A program made the translations under genes and the position numbers. From Rhizophlyctis rosea (lineage: Eukaryota; Chytridiomycota; Chytridiomycetes; Rhizophlyctidales; Rhizophlyctidaceae), in the NCBI GenBank assembly GCA_027596075.1, contig JADGJC010000173.1, positions 22,058 to 86,057 of the forward strand: a stretch of 64,000 nt of DNA, read 5' to 3'. This document shows, piece after piece, positions 44,560-57,392 of the stretch; position 1 is the first letter of the stretch, and every line of letters begins with the position of its first letter. A model generated the notes under the pieces. The model made no database searches. It was given only the letters and a program-made list of their open reading frames with translations, and was not told the origin of the DNA.

Positions 44560-47500
44560 CTATCTCTTAGCAGGTTTACCCACATCAACATCCCCCTTCT
44601 TGAACTCTACAACCCTCTTCCACTTCTTCTGCTCCTCCGTCCACCCCCTCACCCTCTTCGACCCATCCCGAACTCCCTTTGCCAAGAACTCCATCCGCTC
44701 CCCAACCTCCCTCCTAACCTCCCTCGCACCATACTTGAACATACTCCCCAACCGCACCATCTCATCCTCGTACTTCCGAATCTTATCCTCCTCGTCTTGG
44801 ATAAGTTGCTTCGTTGTTAGCACACCCATGAGAGCCGTGAGGCGGGAGTCCGCCAACATGTGGTTGAACGCAGTGCGATATACAGGCTTTGCGGGACGGA
44901 TTCCGTACGGCCGGCCGTTATTTTGAGTGAGCGAAATCAAACCTGCACGTTCCATGGCTTGGATGGGTGCTTCGGAACCCTTGAAAAGCGGGTGGAACCG
45001 GAGCTTGTCGTAGGAAATTTCGTCTTTGCGGGAGAGGAGTTGGACGATCTTCCAGAATTGGACGCTGTTCCAGCCAATTTCTTTCTTGTCTCCGCTGTCT
45101 TCGCCGAGACCCGTTTTGCGGAGTTCGGTGACGGTGCGGTGGATCAAGTCGTTAAAGGCATCTGTAAAGTGCGAAGGGCATTTTGTGTTTTGAGATTTTG
45201 GCGGGACGCTAAATACGTCCTAGACTCCTGCTGATAATGAAAAAGAAAAACGAAAAAAAAACATACCATTGCAACTCAACCCCGCCCTCATCTTCTGGAT
45301 CATCAACTCCAAATCCGTCAACCGCCCTCCAATGGCCTCGACAACCCTTTGCAAGTCCTTCTCCTGATCACCCAGAGATCCCATCCGCCTTCGTACAAAT
45401 GCCATGGCTGTTTCGGGTGTGGCGTCCGAGAGGGAGTATACTTCCAAGAGACGGTTGGCCAAAGCTGATACGCAAATGATGAACGTAAATTCGTCAGACG
45501 GTGTGGGAGAGATGGAGGGAGGAAGGATATTGAAAGACAGCGTACCTTTGCCAAGCAACTTGCCCGCACTAGGGTTCTCACTGATGAAGATGACATGCGC
45601 AAGGTGATACTCCGCCGCAACGGCCGCCCACTGTACAGCAAGAACACCAAGAAGCATCAGCAACTGATGAAAGGGCCATCCGAAATCCGAGAGAGCAAAT
45701 CAGAAGCAATGACTCACATCAGTCAAAACTTGATACAACCAACTCCCCTTCCCGCCATCCTTACTCATGAACCCTTGAATAACAATAACAGGATACTCCA
45801 CATCCCCACCCGCAACATTCTCATCAACAACCTTCTGCGCCTCCTTCTCCTGCTCCACAAGTTCAATATGCTCCGTCCCCTCCGGATTGCCATCCACTTG
45901 TTGTCTCTCCCTCGCCGCCTTCTTCTCTTCAGCAATCTGCTTCAACTTGGCCTGCGCAATCGCCTTGTCGCGTGCGCGTTTCTGTTCGAGGGTGACGCGG
46001 TTCAGAGTAAGGGAAAGGCAGTCGAGCATTTTGCGGATTTGGTTTTCGGCGGTGGTGGAGAGGCCTGCGCAGAGTAAATATCGATTGAGTTTTGTGCCTT
46101 TATTGCAAGAAGAGGCTGTACCGCAAATGATCATCAAATGATATCAGAGTACCCACCAGCCTTGGCACCAGTAGTAGCAGTAATCAGGTTATCCAACGTG
46201 TTCGAAATCTGCACCAGGAAGTTGAATTGCGGGTAGAATGCTAGTTGCTGCGCTAGCCGCTTCATGATGATGTGATCTTCTTGACCGACAAGATCATCGC
46301 AATTGATGGTGAGCTTCAGCCTATGCATGTAGATACCATGATTAGTTCTTATGAACGGAGCGCTTATCATCCATGTACTGCAACGAGAAGCGGTAAAGAC
46401 ACTGCGAAACACACTTTCTTTCTTTCAGAGCCTTCTCCACAATCGCACTCTTTCCAGATCCGCGCGGGCCAGAAACCAACGTCAGGGTATCTACACCTAG
46501 ATCAGCATGCACATCGACCATTTTCGGCAATCAAAGCCCATCACACCCACCGGGAGCATTAGTCAACTGATGCGCCAACTTCTCCTCCTCCGCCTGTCGT
46601 TCGGTCCACCCGTCGGTGCTAGGGTTCGCCTTCTGGAACGGCAACTTACCACCCCACACTCCGGCAACGGCCGACCTTGTCCAAGTCCACAGCTTCTCCG
46701 CGGAAGAAGTGTAAGTCTTGATCTCAAGGCGTCCGCGGAGTTTTTGGTCCATGAAGAAGACGCGGATCGGGTCGAAGATGATGTATGTTAGACCGGCGAG
46801 CAGACCGAGGACGATCGGGATCTGGTGGATTCGGACATCGGACATCAATGCCACCCCTGGGGATATAAAGAATGAAGGGGCGCATTACCATGATACGAGG
46901 ATGAGACGTCATCCATTGCCAAATCGGCCATTGGGGTGGTTGTTGCTGGTATCCAATCGTCAGTTTCGTTCCGTTGACCTTTTTCCCATATAAACAATTT
47001 CTGGCACTAGTTGCAGAGCGGGCGTGAAGGAATTCAATCAGAGCTGATCGAGGCAGATCTTTGGATGATGGTGAAGGAGGAGTAATGTCGGCAATCCGGC
47101 CGTACACGCGGAATTCATGGTACAGGTCTTCCTGCAATTTAGATCGGCCTCAGCATTCGAACGATAAGTCTCCTGGATGTTGAGGAAGCTTACAAGTGGG
47201 ACGTCGGGTCCATCAAATTCCACCTTCAGTCTACAAAACATGTACATAGTCAGCATCGGAAAGGGGCGGATATTTGTCGCATGTGGAAAGATCACAAACT
47301 CACAATCTGGTCGGAATACGGCTGACCATGTCATCTACAAAAGGCTTGCCCTGTAGTTTCAGGAAGGCAAATCAGTTTTGTGAAGTAACAAGCAAAATGT
47401 AAAATTTGATACTATATCCGGCGTTGTTCTTTGATACTACAACCACCCAAAACAACCTGCGAACAATGTGCAAATGCAACCCTAACGTACCTCAACCAAA

Positions 47501-48437
47501 AATCCCTTGATCTTCTTCAAATTGGTCCAGCTCCTCAAACCCTCCTCATCGATATGCTTAATGATGGTATTTACAGCCTCCTGCGGGTTACCCTGATACT
47601 TGAAGTGCACGAAAAGCCCACCCTCCTTCCACGCGGGTTCCGCACCAACATACTTAAAGGGATGTGGGAATTTCGGCGGTATGAGGCGGACGTTGGCGGC
47701 TTTGGCTGCGTCGGAGGCGTATTTGTGGAAGAGCATGTAGCGCGGGTCCCAGATGGAGAGTTTGATGGGGAAGATGTTTTCGAACCATATTGAGCCTGTT
47801 TGGTAGGGTTCGCTGGATTCCGGGGTTGTTTGGGCAGCGTCGACGGGGTTGATTGCTGGCGCTGGGTCCAGGGTCTGGCAGATGGTATAAATATTAAGAT
47901 GTGCTGTTTTATTGTTCATGACTTTTTATCCTTCAAAGCGTACTCCTCGAATTCAACGCGGCAACCGTTACAGTTCCCACAACGCAGTAGGTACCTCAAG
48001 CAAACCCTCCTCCTTCTGCGGAACCTTCTTATGTTCGGGGTCGAACCGCCACATGACAAAATTTGACACATGCCTCTTCTGGCCGCACATCTTTTCTTTT
48101 AATTTTAGCGAATCCATGATACACCAAGCGCACGAATGGGCAGATGGGAACGTTCATTTAACCACATGTCTTATCTCGCCTTTCGTTCATTGCCAACCTG
48201 TCCCATCTCCCATCCTTGCAGCACATCCAAACCAACAGCGGTGGCCACAATTACCTCATGAGTTGACCGCGAGGGATCTACGCGCCATGTCAGGAACGTG
48301 TTGTTCCGAGCTTGGTATGCAGCCAGGAATGGAGGGAAATTGACGCTAACAGGAGCATTCGCTGTCAAAGCCGGCTGCCTGGCCTTCGCGAGTAACGGCC
48401 TTCGAAGCAGCAGCGGCAGACGCGTGTTACTCGCCAT
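44560..48437 (-). CDS. YME2: Yme2/RNA12, mitochondrial inner-membrane protein for mtDNA maintenance
   Basis: Yme2 limits escape of mitochondrial DNA and organises mtDNA/RNA at the inner membrane. The gene runs from ATG 48437 to the stop at 44560 in about a dozen exons; the first ends near 48282, and 47874-47491 and 47350-47304 are firm. The N-terminus is an Arg/Leu-rich mitochondrial presequence (MASNTRLPLLLRRPLLAKAR). Then IWFENIFPIKLSIWDPRY and FVHFKYQGNPQEAVNTI, an RRM-like stretch (LYHEFRVYGRIADI, ALIEFLHARSATSARNCLYG), one membrane helix (IVLGLLAGLTYIIFDPIRVF), and a P-loop ATPase (TLVSGPRGSGKSAIVEKAL). Later VIVIQGFMSKDGGKGSWLYQ and HLAHVIFISENPSAGKLLGK match RNA12, and the C-terminus is charged. 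A small second exon near 48060-47980 (MWRFDPEHKKVPQ) is likely but its ends are uncertain. Confidence 0.88.
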
Positions 48438-49347
48438 TTTTGTGTATCAGTGTATCTGTCGATTGTGCAAAGCTCGGGTTAGTGAGTGAGTTCTTTCCCC
48501 TGAGACAGTTGCACCTTGCTAATTTCTTTGCATGCAAACATAAGCGTCCAAAAGAAACGCTTTTCATATTTTTCGCGCGGTGGTTCTCATTTCCCACGCG
48601 GTGCCGCCACGAGGTCGATACGCGTATCTCCCGACGTACAAGGGTGCTCAGCACGATCGTCGTGATGTTACAAGCACGCGTTTCAACCCCCGCTCCTTCG
48701 CTCCCATATACCTTCAGATTGTTTGTTTTTCACTGCAAGGCCCGAGTATAGTGAAATCCGACCCGCCAGCCCCACGCCAGGAGGACACTCGCCGATAGCT
48801 ATAATGAGAATGAGGCCCAGTTCCCGTTGTCTTCCGTTGCGTTGCGTTGCTTTGCTGCGTGGGAAGATGAATGGGGAAGAAGGTGGGCTGTTGGATGGGT
48901 TTGTTCGTCACCAACCACTGCCAACCACTTTCTATTTTCCGTGGCCAATGGGTCTGTGCCACAGTGCCACACGAGCGCATGGCGTCGCGCCAAAAGACCA
49001 CAATACCTATCAGTCCTATCCTGACTTTAGCTGCAGCTAAATCGCACAAGGGGGGCTTTCCAAATGATGTTTCCAGTTTCACCCTTTCCATGATTCACGT
49101 CGACTACCATCATTGACACGCTATGTCAAAAGTTTGAGATTGGTGAAAGGGTGTATATTCAACAAAAATGGTAACCACCAGATGAAACAAAAGGCAATTA
49201 AGAAAAACATCTACACTAAAGTACTACAGATTAAAAGATGAACTATCTACAAAAATGTTGGTAACACATTGCCCAAAGGAATCGTTTTCCCTTCGTTCCC
49301 ACATCCCAAGATCCCAAAAGCGCCGCCACCTTAAGAACACCCAACGA
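48438..49347. other. Intergenic between tandem minus-strand genes
   Basis: Promoter of YME2 and 3' flank of the Zn2Cys6 gene. Several overlapping ORFs near 48720-49100 occur on both strands without protein character. AT-rich from 49130 to 49260. Confidence 0.4.
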
Positions 49348-49987
49348 TCAAGCGTGATACGAAATGTTATACCGATCCCATTCATCATCCAGCAACCAAT
49401 CGTCCAAATCCTCCGGGAAACCGATCATACCGCCAGTGACCTGCCCCTCTGTTGACCCACTCGGAATTGGAAGACACATGTAACCGGACATTGGCGGCGT
49501 ACTGACCCCGATGTGTGGCATGGGCAACGGGACCGACGGCGGTGTGCCGTTTGGTGGTATCGGATGCAGTTCAGACAAGAAGGTAAGTGATTGCGGTTGT
49601 TGCTGTTGCGGGTGGTAGGGCTGAGATGTTTGGGATGTGTTTGAAGCTGTTGTGGAATACTCGTGTGGTGAGGAGGACCCGCCGTGCGTTGGTGGGTAGT
49701 GTTGTGGAGAGGAGACGGTGTTGGAGGGTGCTGTGGTGTATTGTGGTGGTGTTGGAGGTTGGGATTGTGGCGGCGTCATGCTGGTGTAGGAGGATGCTGG
49801 TGTTGTGGGAGGTAGTGCCGAATTGATGTCTGCCATGTCGGGCATGTCGGGTATGGCGGCTGCGAGGGCCGAGTGGCGGCGGGACAGAATGTTGGAAGGG
49901 GAGTGCGTGCGGGGTGGGGAAGGAGATTGATAATGTGGCGGATCTTGAGGTGTCGATTGTTGTGATTGCTGCTGCTGAAGAAGATGT

Positions 49988-50019
<32 letters not shown>

Positions 50020-52616
50020 TGTGAGACGCTGTTGCTGCTGGAGGGAAGGTCGGTTGCGTGAAGGGTGTCTGATCCGCCTTTGCTGGATGGGCATGGCCGG
50101 CGGTGGCATGAGGTTCGGGTTCGGCATGCCTTGCGGCAAATGTCCCTCCCCCGCCTTTCCATCAAAGTTCCACATGGCCTGCTCCAATGCTCCTCCGCCC
50201 ATCGCCGGTGGTGGAGCATCAGCAGGGACACCTTCCTTCTGCATCATCCATTCCATCTGATCAACCCCCATGCTCTGCTCCACACTCGCAACAACCGCAC
50301 CGGGCTGAGATCCTTGATGCTTCAACTCCGCCTCCTCCTTGAACTTCCATGTCCCATCAGCCGCCTGTACCGCATGGCCGCTTGTCCCACCGGGCTGTTG
50401 CGGTTGTTGCTGCTGCTGCATAGCTTTGGCCCGTCCAGGTCCAACATCCCCACTCCATAATCCAATCCCCTTTGTCGCCGCCTCATCCACCCATTTTCCT
50501 TTCCTCCGTTCCGCATCATCCATCTCCAACAATATCTGATGCGTCCGGTCCTTGAAGGTGTCGAACTGTACACTGAAGAACGTCCCAGCCAACTTCATGA
50601 CCCGATGTCTCGCCACATCCGAATCCGCATTCTCAATGTTGGGAATTGCCTCCTCCAATATCTTGACCCAAGCACGATGAGGACGAATCCTCGCTCCGGT
50701 CTGCCGAATCAACGCCAGATGCGTTTGAATGTCCACCAGTGCATTGGAAAGACCCGACGTATCACCCCTCGACGCATCCAGAGACCCCAAAACCATGCAT
50801 GTAACGATCGCCTGCAAGTGCTTCGGGTTAGTTCGCAACAAAATGGATGTCTCCAAACCGGCAACTCCGCCGCGTACCTCATACACCCTGTCCATCCCCA
50901 CAAAAGGAAAATTCCTTTTGTTGTCCTCCATTCCCAATAGTCTTTCGTATATCCTCGTCAACGCCTCCACCGACCTTCTGCTGTTATCAATCGCTCTGAT
51001 GGCTCCTGGACTCCCTTCAAACTTATCTGGCGCATCTAGTGCTAGGAGTAAGGCGAGATTTGGGAGATGGAGAGCGGTCATGAAACCGTGGTATAGGATG
51101 TGAACGTAGCAGAGACTCCACTTTTCTGGATCAGACATGTCGCCGACGGCGTCAATGGAGCGCATGTGGGCGGGAAGGAACGCAAATGCGTCTTGAAGCT
51201 CGGCTTCCAAAACGACCACCTGAGGATCCTGATGGACTAGAGGGTTCAAAGCAGTTCCAGCTTGGATGGCATCTTGAATGTTCATCCGGTATGTGGTAAT
51301 CCCAAAGTACACTTTGTAAAGCCGCAGAATCAACGCAGTGAGATTGACGTGTGACGGATCTGGCGCATCAATCAGAAACCCTCCATCTCGGATAGGTGGT
51401 GGGTTGGCACCGCGATGTGATAGATATACGTGTTGGGGTGCGGGAAGGCGGACGGTGGTATAGTCGAAGCCCTGCAGACAGCGGGCCCGTTTGAGGAGAG
51501 TGCTGATGGTAAAGTCTGGTACGACGCACCACCACCATACGCGGCGGCGTGTCTCCTGTTCGATCCAAGGAAGGTCTGGGCGTTCTTCGTAGAGGCGGAG
51601 GGATTGGGCCATGCGAGCTGCCATGCTTAGGTACATCCATGATGCGCTGAGGTGATCATTTGCTGTGACTTACACCATTAGCTTTGAGACCCACATTACG
51701 ATCGCATATCTTCCTACTTACCAGAACACCCGTACATCAAGAAAAGCAATGTCTGAACGCAAGACATGTCTGGGTTCTCCATGAAAGTGGGTACAAACTT
51801 TCGCGTAGCCTCCAACATCCTTTCCGCCTCCGCCCTCATATGCCGTCCATTGATGATACTATATGTCAATGCGACCGTCGCCATAGCACAAATCAACGCC
51901 GGATTCTGATGATTGATGGAGCGCAGAAACGAAGGTTCATGGACGAACGCATAGGGCGTCCACCTCGCCGCACCCGCCATACAGAACTTGTTATCAATCA
52001 AGAACTGCAAACCACCCGTTCCCATTATTGAGTCGACGATTTTCCGCGCCTCCTCCCCACCGCCCCGCATCCGCGTCGTGCTCCGCCCCTGTGCTTCCGT
52101 AAAGAACCATTCCCTGGTGGGATGCAACCAATCTGGTGATTTCTCCCCCGACGACGTCGATGACGACCCCGCGCCCGACTCCCCTTCCTCCGACTTGACT
52201 TCGTTCTTCTTGATCCCATGTCCCAATGCCATTTGTACGACGATCGCTTCCAATCCTTTCACTCGCGACTCGAGAAGCTTTATGTATTCCGCGTCCCGTT
52301 GCGCTTCCGCCGTCATGGTGGCCGATTTCCAGACGCAGTTGTCCGGCCCACGGAGTGACCGGCAACAGGGACCGCATGACGGGCGTTCTCCATCGCAACG
52401 GATCTTCTTAAGGCGGCAGGGAACTGAGTTGAGAGGGACGGAGTCAGTATGACATGGAATCAATGTTGCCCCAATCGCCACAAGCAGAGTGTATGAGTCG
52501 CAGGCATGGCTTTAACAAGTGCCGGTCAGTCTTAGACTCCATGAGTACATACCGCAAGTCTGTTTCTTCACAGGTTGTTGCGGTTGACCAACAGGTCTTC
52601 GCGCAGGAGAGGACAT
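49348..52616 (-). CDS. Zn2Cys6 binuclear-cluster transcription factor with polyQ C-terminus (1026 aa)
   Basis: Exons 52616-52553, 52423-51722 and 51662-49348. The first intron splits the zinc cluster: Cys21 sits at the end of exon 1 and the rest follows (Cys24, 31, 38, 41, 51; core CRLKKIRCDGERPSC), fitting CX2CX6CX6CX2CX9C. A short coiled coil follows (YIKLLESRVKGLEAIVVQM). Residues about 150-600 carry the fungal-specific regulatory domain: SWMYLSMAARMAQSLRLYEE, then DLPWIEQETRRRVWWWCVV, the standard xxEExRRRVWW motif. The last 350 residues are Gln/Pro/Ser-rich with a Q-run of about 11 and a final acidic FPEDLDDWLLDDEWDRY, a plausible activation segment. A nuclear DNA-binding regulator; targets cannot be inferred. 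Confidence 0.92.
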
Positions 52617-54967
52617 GCTGCATGGAGCCAGACGCTGCCCTTCCTTCTCAGAAAATCGAGACTCGATGAGAGGAGACAGTTTTGCGAAAACCCGGTGGGT
52701 TGAAACGGACAGGATTGGAGGCTTCTGTTCAATGGTTGCACGGACGCTCAGTCTCGGACAATGTGTGATTACGTAGAGAGAGTCTAAAGACGGACGGTCA
52801 TAATCCCGACCCCGTCTGCCTGAATTTTTTCAACAACGGAAAGTCGGTGGCAAATACAATGATGTTATGATGAAACTGATGTGATAAGATGGTTTTCCGT
52901 AAAAGTGGTCGGTATGCAAAACGCAGGGGGGGTCGCAAAAGAATCGAGTTTGTTGCGGTGTGGGGCACTAGATTCAGTCTGTGGTTTTGAACCGTTCGGT
53001 GGCTGGGTGAGTCGGCCGAGAGACCGAGAGGCGGAGAACGGTGGGCTGCAATGCCCAAACGCGAACCTGGGTCCTGAGTTGTATAGGTCTTGAGAAGTTG
53101 AAAAGGACAGTGTTACTAGTGTTAGTGACTGTAAGAGTAGGTAATAAGGTCAGGGACCAACTTGACAACTTGCTAATGCTGGCCTAACTGGCAGTAGCAT
53201 TGTTGCACTGCGCAGTGGACCTGAGTCAGTGCGCCCAATTGGCAGTCTATGTGATCCCTATTTCTGGTGCAAGTGTGAATTCCCATTCCGCGGAATCTTT
53301 CCTTGGTATGGCCACGCATGTCCCCTGGGTCACAGGACCAAACGGGTTCCAGTGACTCTTGTTTGCCAGTTCCGCCTTCCCATGGTGGTAGCACCTTCCA
53401 CATAAGGTAACACCGAGGGCCCGCAGAATGCCCACTCCTACAAGCTCAAGCGACAAATGGAGTAACCACGGAGGTCCAGAAAAGCATGTTGAAGCCTACA
53501 GGCCCTACATACTATGACGCTAGTGACCAGCCATGATAATTAGTGATGGTCCAATGGGTGCATCCCAAATTAGATACAAATTGCTTGTAGATCATATGAA
53601 TCATGTTGCGCCTCTCTCCGTGGCTTGGCCGAATGATCTAAATTAAGAAACAGGATTGGAAAATGAACAAATTTGATCAACGGGGTGTCTTTTTTGTGTG
53701 TGCCCCAGCTGTCCCAGGTTCCGCCCCTGACTTAAACATGTCCTTTTCTGGGTCACCGCATCAGTGATGGAACTGTGCCACCAGTGCACACAGCGGCCAC
53801 TTTTGTCTTTTTCAAAGCCACGCCGCTGATCGGGTGATACGATAGTCCACGTGACGGGGGTTTGATCCAGAGATTGAATCATTTGATCGGGCTGGTCCTG
53901 ACTACGAATTCAGTAATATGGCAATTGTTATTCCAGTTTGATTATCCCGGAAACTCAGGAATATCTACCTGAAAAATATGCAGAACACACGTCCAAATCT
54001 GAAGAAGTTGAAGAGGGAATGGGTTTAGGATGGAGATCGACATCTTCTGTTCGACCATCCAATCTGAATTATCTCATCTTTTCGTCTTACCTCAGAGCAT
54101 GTCAGAGCGCTTGGCTCTTGATTCACACCCGTGTTTCATCGGTCTTCCTGCCGGTTGTCACTTTTTCTCCAGTACTTGCCGTAAATGGAAGACATTGCCA
54201 CACATTTTCCGGCGCAACCAACTAAATTGATTTCGCGGTTTTGGGACACACCGTTTTTCGGGTTGAATTATCGAGAGCCAACCGGCTCAGGTTGGGTGAG
54301 GTATTGAAGTCCTCAAATCGCTCGCGCTTCTGCTGTCCTGACTTTGAACATCTCCGGTTTTTCTGACAGCTGAATATATTACATTGAGCGATGTTGCTCT
54401 TAATTTTTTGCATGATAGATTGAGGAACCTTTCAATTAGTCACACTTATGGCGGCTTCCCGCGCAGCGATATTGGCGGTGCACCTATCGTATCACCAAAC
54501 GCATGGAATTCGTGGAACGGTTGCTTTTAGCTGCCCGTCATGCTGCTGAAAGCTTACAGTGTCAATGCCAGGTGGCAGTATCCCCTAGGTGTGAAAGTTG
54601 TGTGATGTAGATTGGTCCAAGAATATGCTGAGTATGCTGAAGAGGTCGAAGTATGAGGAGTGTGGCGGAACGTTGTTGGCTACCCGCATCAACTTATAGA
54701 GAGCTGAACTCTCAATACGGGTCGCCAATCATGTCGCTCATAAGAAAGACGAGATGCAAAAGCTTACATGACTGAATCAGAACATTAGTGTTAAGGGACG
54801 TGCTCCACTTGATTGGATTCTCTATTTTTAAAGTTCCAACACTGGGCCGTTCACATATGACGGAACTACACAGAGATACCTATGATATCCCCATCCCAAG
54901 GCCAGCACCGATTTACAAATGTGAACCCATCCTGTTACACATGACATCTTTCATATCGGCTTGGACA
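52617..54967. other. Gene-poor interval of about 2.3 kb
   Basis: Left end is the promoter of the Zn2Cys6 gene. Beyond it only short ORFs without coding character on either strand. No tandem repeat, transposon motif or RNA gene recognised. Confidence 0.45.
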
Positions 54968-54984
54968 TCATGGCTGGACATTTC

Positions 54985-55371
54985 TACTTCCGCACCCTGC
55001 TTGAACAGTCGGGGGAGGCAGGGCGGTGGTTAAGATTGTTTCCACAGCAGTCAAGGCGGAGGTAAGAATGACGGGAGAAGCAGTCGTCACGAGTGCCGTA
55101 GTAATAGTGAAATTCAATGTGTCGGTTGGGATGCTTGATGTCAGGCTGTCACGCTGGTCGGTTGTCGCTGTTTGCGGCGATGAATCTCGAGCTGATGGAG
55201 AAAGCACAGGATCGATTGGTAGGAAGGATGGTACACTAGGGTCGGTGATGAAGGTCGGGCTGGGTGCAGTTATGTTGGTCGGCTCTTGAGCGCTGTCGGA
55301 AGAATTTTAAGTAATGTCAATGGCTGCAAATGCCAAGGGAAAAAAAGTGTGCGGAGCTTGCTGAACTTCAT
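54985..55371 (-). CDS. Possible Ser/Thr-rich secreted or wall-anchored protein, start unclear
   Basis: A frame from about 55290 to the stop at about 54985 reads PTNITAPSPTFITDPSVPSF, then Thr/Ser-rich with NFT and NIT sequons and ITTALVTTASPVILTSALTA near the end, like mucin-type or GPI-type wall proteins. An upstream ATG near 55371 begins MKFSKLRTLFFP, and a one-base shift within its T-run would give a good signal peptide. So either a small intron is missed or the gene is damaged. Low certainty. Confidence 0.3.
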
Positions 55372-55930
55372 GTTGAGATTCGATTGGATTGAGATGGGTA
55401 TCGAAAATTGCGATTGGTATGGTTGGATGTGAAGGTCATTAGGGTGTGCTGGGGGTGTCGAGATCCTTTCTTTTAACGGTACGGTCTTTCAAACGTTCCG
55501 CCACCGTTTGTCGTAGCAGCTGGTTTCAACTTGTTACACCATCGCATTCTCATAAACAACGTAATAAATGTTTGAAGACCGCTAAGATGGATCGGAGCCT
55601 CACAGGCAAGGCATTGCGATGGTGTCAACCATCACAGCCCAGCCTCAGTGAACAGCACCCCAGACTCGTGGGTACCTGGCTCCTTCTCTGTCTGCAGCCG
55701 GCTGGTTTGGGGGCTTTGCTTTTGATGCCGCGCCCATCTTTCCGTTCGGAGCCCCCCGGTTGGTAAGCACTCAGCCTCTCAATGCAAAGATGGCACTTCA
55801 CACTGTTCACCTTCCTTCATCTGTCCTTCATCTGGGGTCCTGCGCATGAAATTTACTAAAGCTGACACCATGAGCCTGAAAGAATGTGGATTGCAAACTT
55901 TTGTTCTTTCTCATGGTAACTGCGCACGAT

Positions 55931-56388
55931 CTACAGTTCTTCTCTGTTGAGGGTCGCCTCTGACTGGCTCGTAGGTGAGCGGCTGCCGTCTTTCATGGAT
56001 TGCTTTGTTTCAGAGCGCTTGAGAGAAAGGGGTTGCGCATGCTGAGGTTGATGTCCGTGCCCGTGACCGTGTCCATGGTGATCATGCCTAGGAACTTCTA
56101 ACAGAGGACGTTTATTATAATGAAATCCGGCACTTGCGATGCAGCTTGGTGGGCGAAATGTAATGGAGGAGGAAGCATGGAGGGTGTTGTCGCCTGAGCG
56201 AGAACACAAGGGGATGCGTATACTCATCCATTTACGTCATCCATTTTGAAACTCACCGGTTGGGGCTGTTGCGTGTGTTCCCGATGGGTCGGGTGCGTGT
56301 GTAATTTGCCGCGCACTGCCGCAGTGAAGAGAGGACAAACAAGTAGGACGAGGAAAGGTTGCTTGCTGGTCATACTGATGTGTTTGCG
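55931..56388 (-). CDS. Possible small secreted His-rich protein (two pieces)
   Basis: Piece 1 starts with a signal-peptide-like stretch (MTSKQPFLVLLVCPLFTAAV), then HTHPTHREHTQQPQP and a GTGAGT donor. Piece 2 after a TTAG acceptor near 56100 reads VPRHDHHGHGHGHGHQPQH and ends with ATLNREEL. The two pieces do not join in phase with the obvious donor, so the model is incomplete. His-rich repeats suggest metal binding, but that is speculation. Confidence 0.3.
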
Positions 56389-56590
56389 TTCTGCTGTGGA
56401 CCTGAACCCTACGTACGAACCTTTGACTACCTTTTTGGAAAGTTGGGACGTGAAATGCGGAACGCGCGCAATGGCGCGCATGGCGCTTTGCGGTATGTTT
56501 GAGATCAGGGACCCCTTTGATGACTCATCCATAAAATCTCATATGTTAGAGTTCCCAAAACATCTCTTCAGCTCACGTGGATCAGCTCCT

Positions 56591-57219
56591 TCAAAAAATA
56601 GCCAGAGCTCGTGGGCGGTGGTGCCGTAACTTGATGAGAATGGTGGAAGACGGGGACTTAGGGCGGAAAACTTCGGAAATGTGGTATTCTGGAACGTGTC
56701 TTCGGGTGGAGAGTTTGTCGTTCCAGTGGAGAGTGTGCACTGTACACTGAAGCATCAGCCCAGGTTTCGGTAATAACATATGGAGAAGATGAGGACCATC
56801 CATCCACGGACTTTGTGCAGACGGAGGCTTCGATTTACGGGTCCGAGCCTCCGGTGCAGTTGTCTTTTGCAATCTGTACAAAATGACACTGACGAGACTG
56901 ACGCACAATGTCCATGTGAACATCGTGGTGGCAATCACCATCAGTGCGAAGTCTAAATCTTCAACCATAGGTGTGGGCGTGCCGGCTCCGATAACGTGCG
57001 GGAGACAATACCGATGCGACCCTGGACCATCAAACGTGTCTGAGAATGGTGGCACAACATCAGGCTTCCGTCCAAACTGCTGCGGGGGGCTGGTGGAAGA
57101 TAACGTTTTTGGTGGGACAGATTGCTGGCTGCGCCATACGCCACAAACAAACCCTCACTGGCCCCTGGCTCACCCGTTCCCCTGGCGAACCGGTTGTCGT
57201 GGGTGTGCGCGCACCACAA
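56591..57219 (-). CDS. Possible single-pass membrane protein (N-terminal exons unresolved)
   Basis: A frame ending at 56591 reads PPFSDTFDGPGSHRYCLPHV, GTPTPMVEDLDFALMVIATT, then a membrane helix MFTWTLCVSLVSVILY followed by basic RLQKTTAPEARTRKSKP. Extracellular-TM-basic order fits a type I protein. Upstream the frame extends with SVPPKTLSSTSPPQQFGRKP; a signal-like TSAVFTVFVAGFSG near 57260 in another frame may be its first exon. No family recognised. Confidence 0.35.
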
Positions 57220-57392
57220 GATATATATACATAAGGGCAGAGCAACACTGACCTCCAGAGAAGCCAGCGACGAAAACAGTGAATACTGCTGATGTTACAG
57301 ACGACGTGCTTCAAGTGAACTTTCTTCCAAATTGATCAAGGTCGCCACATCTTCTACCATGTTGGGTGACGGGGATTCCATCAACCCTCACA

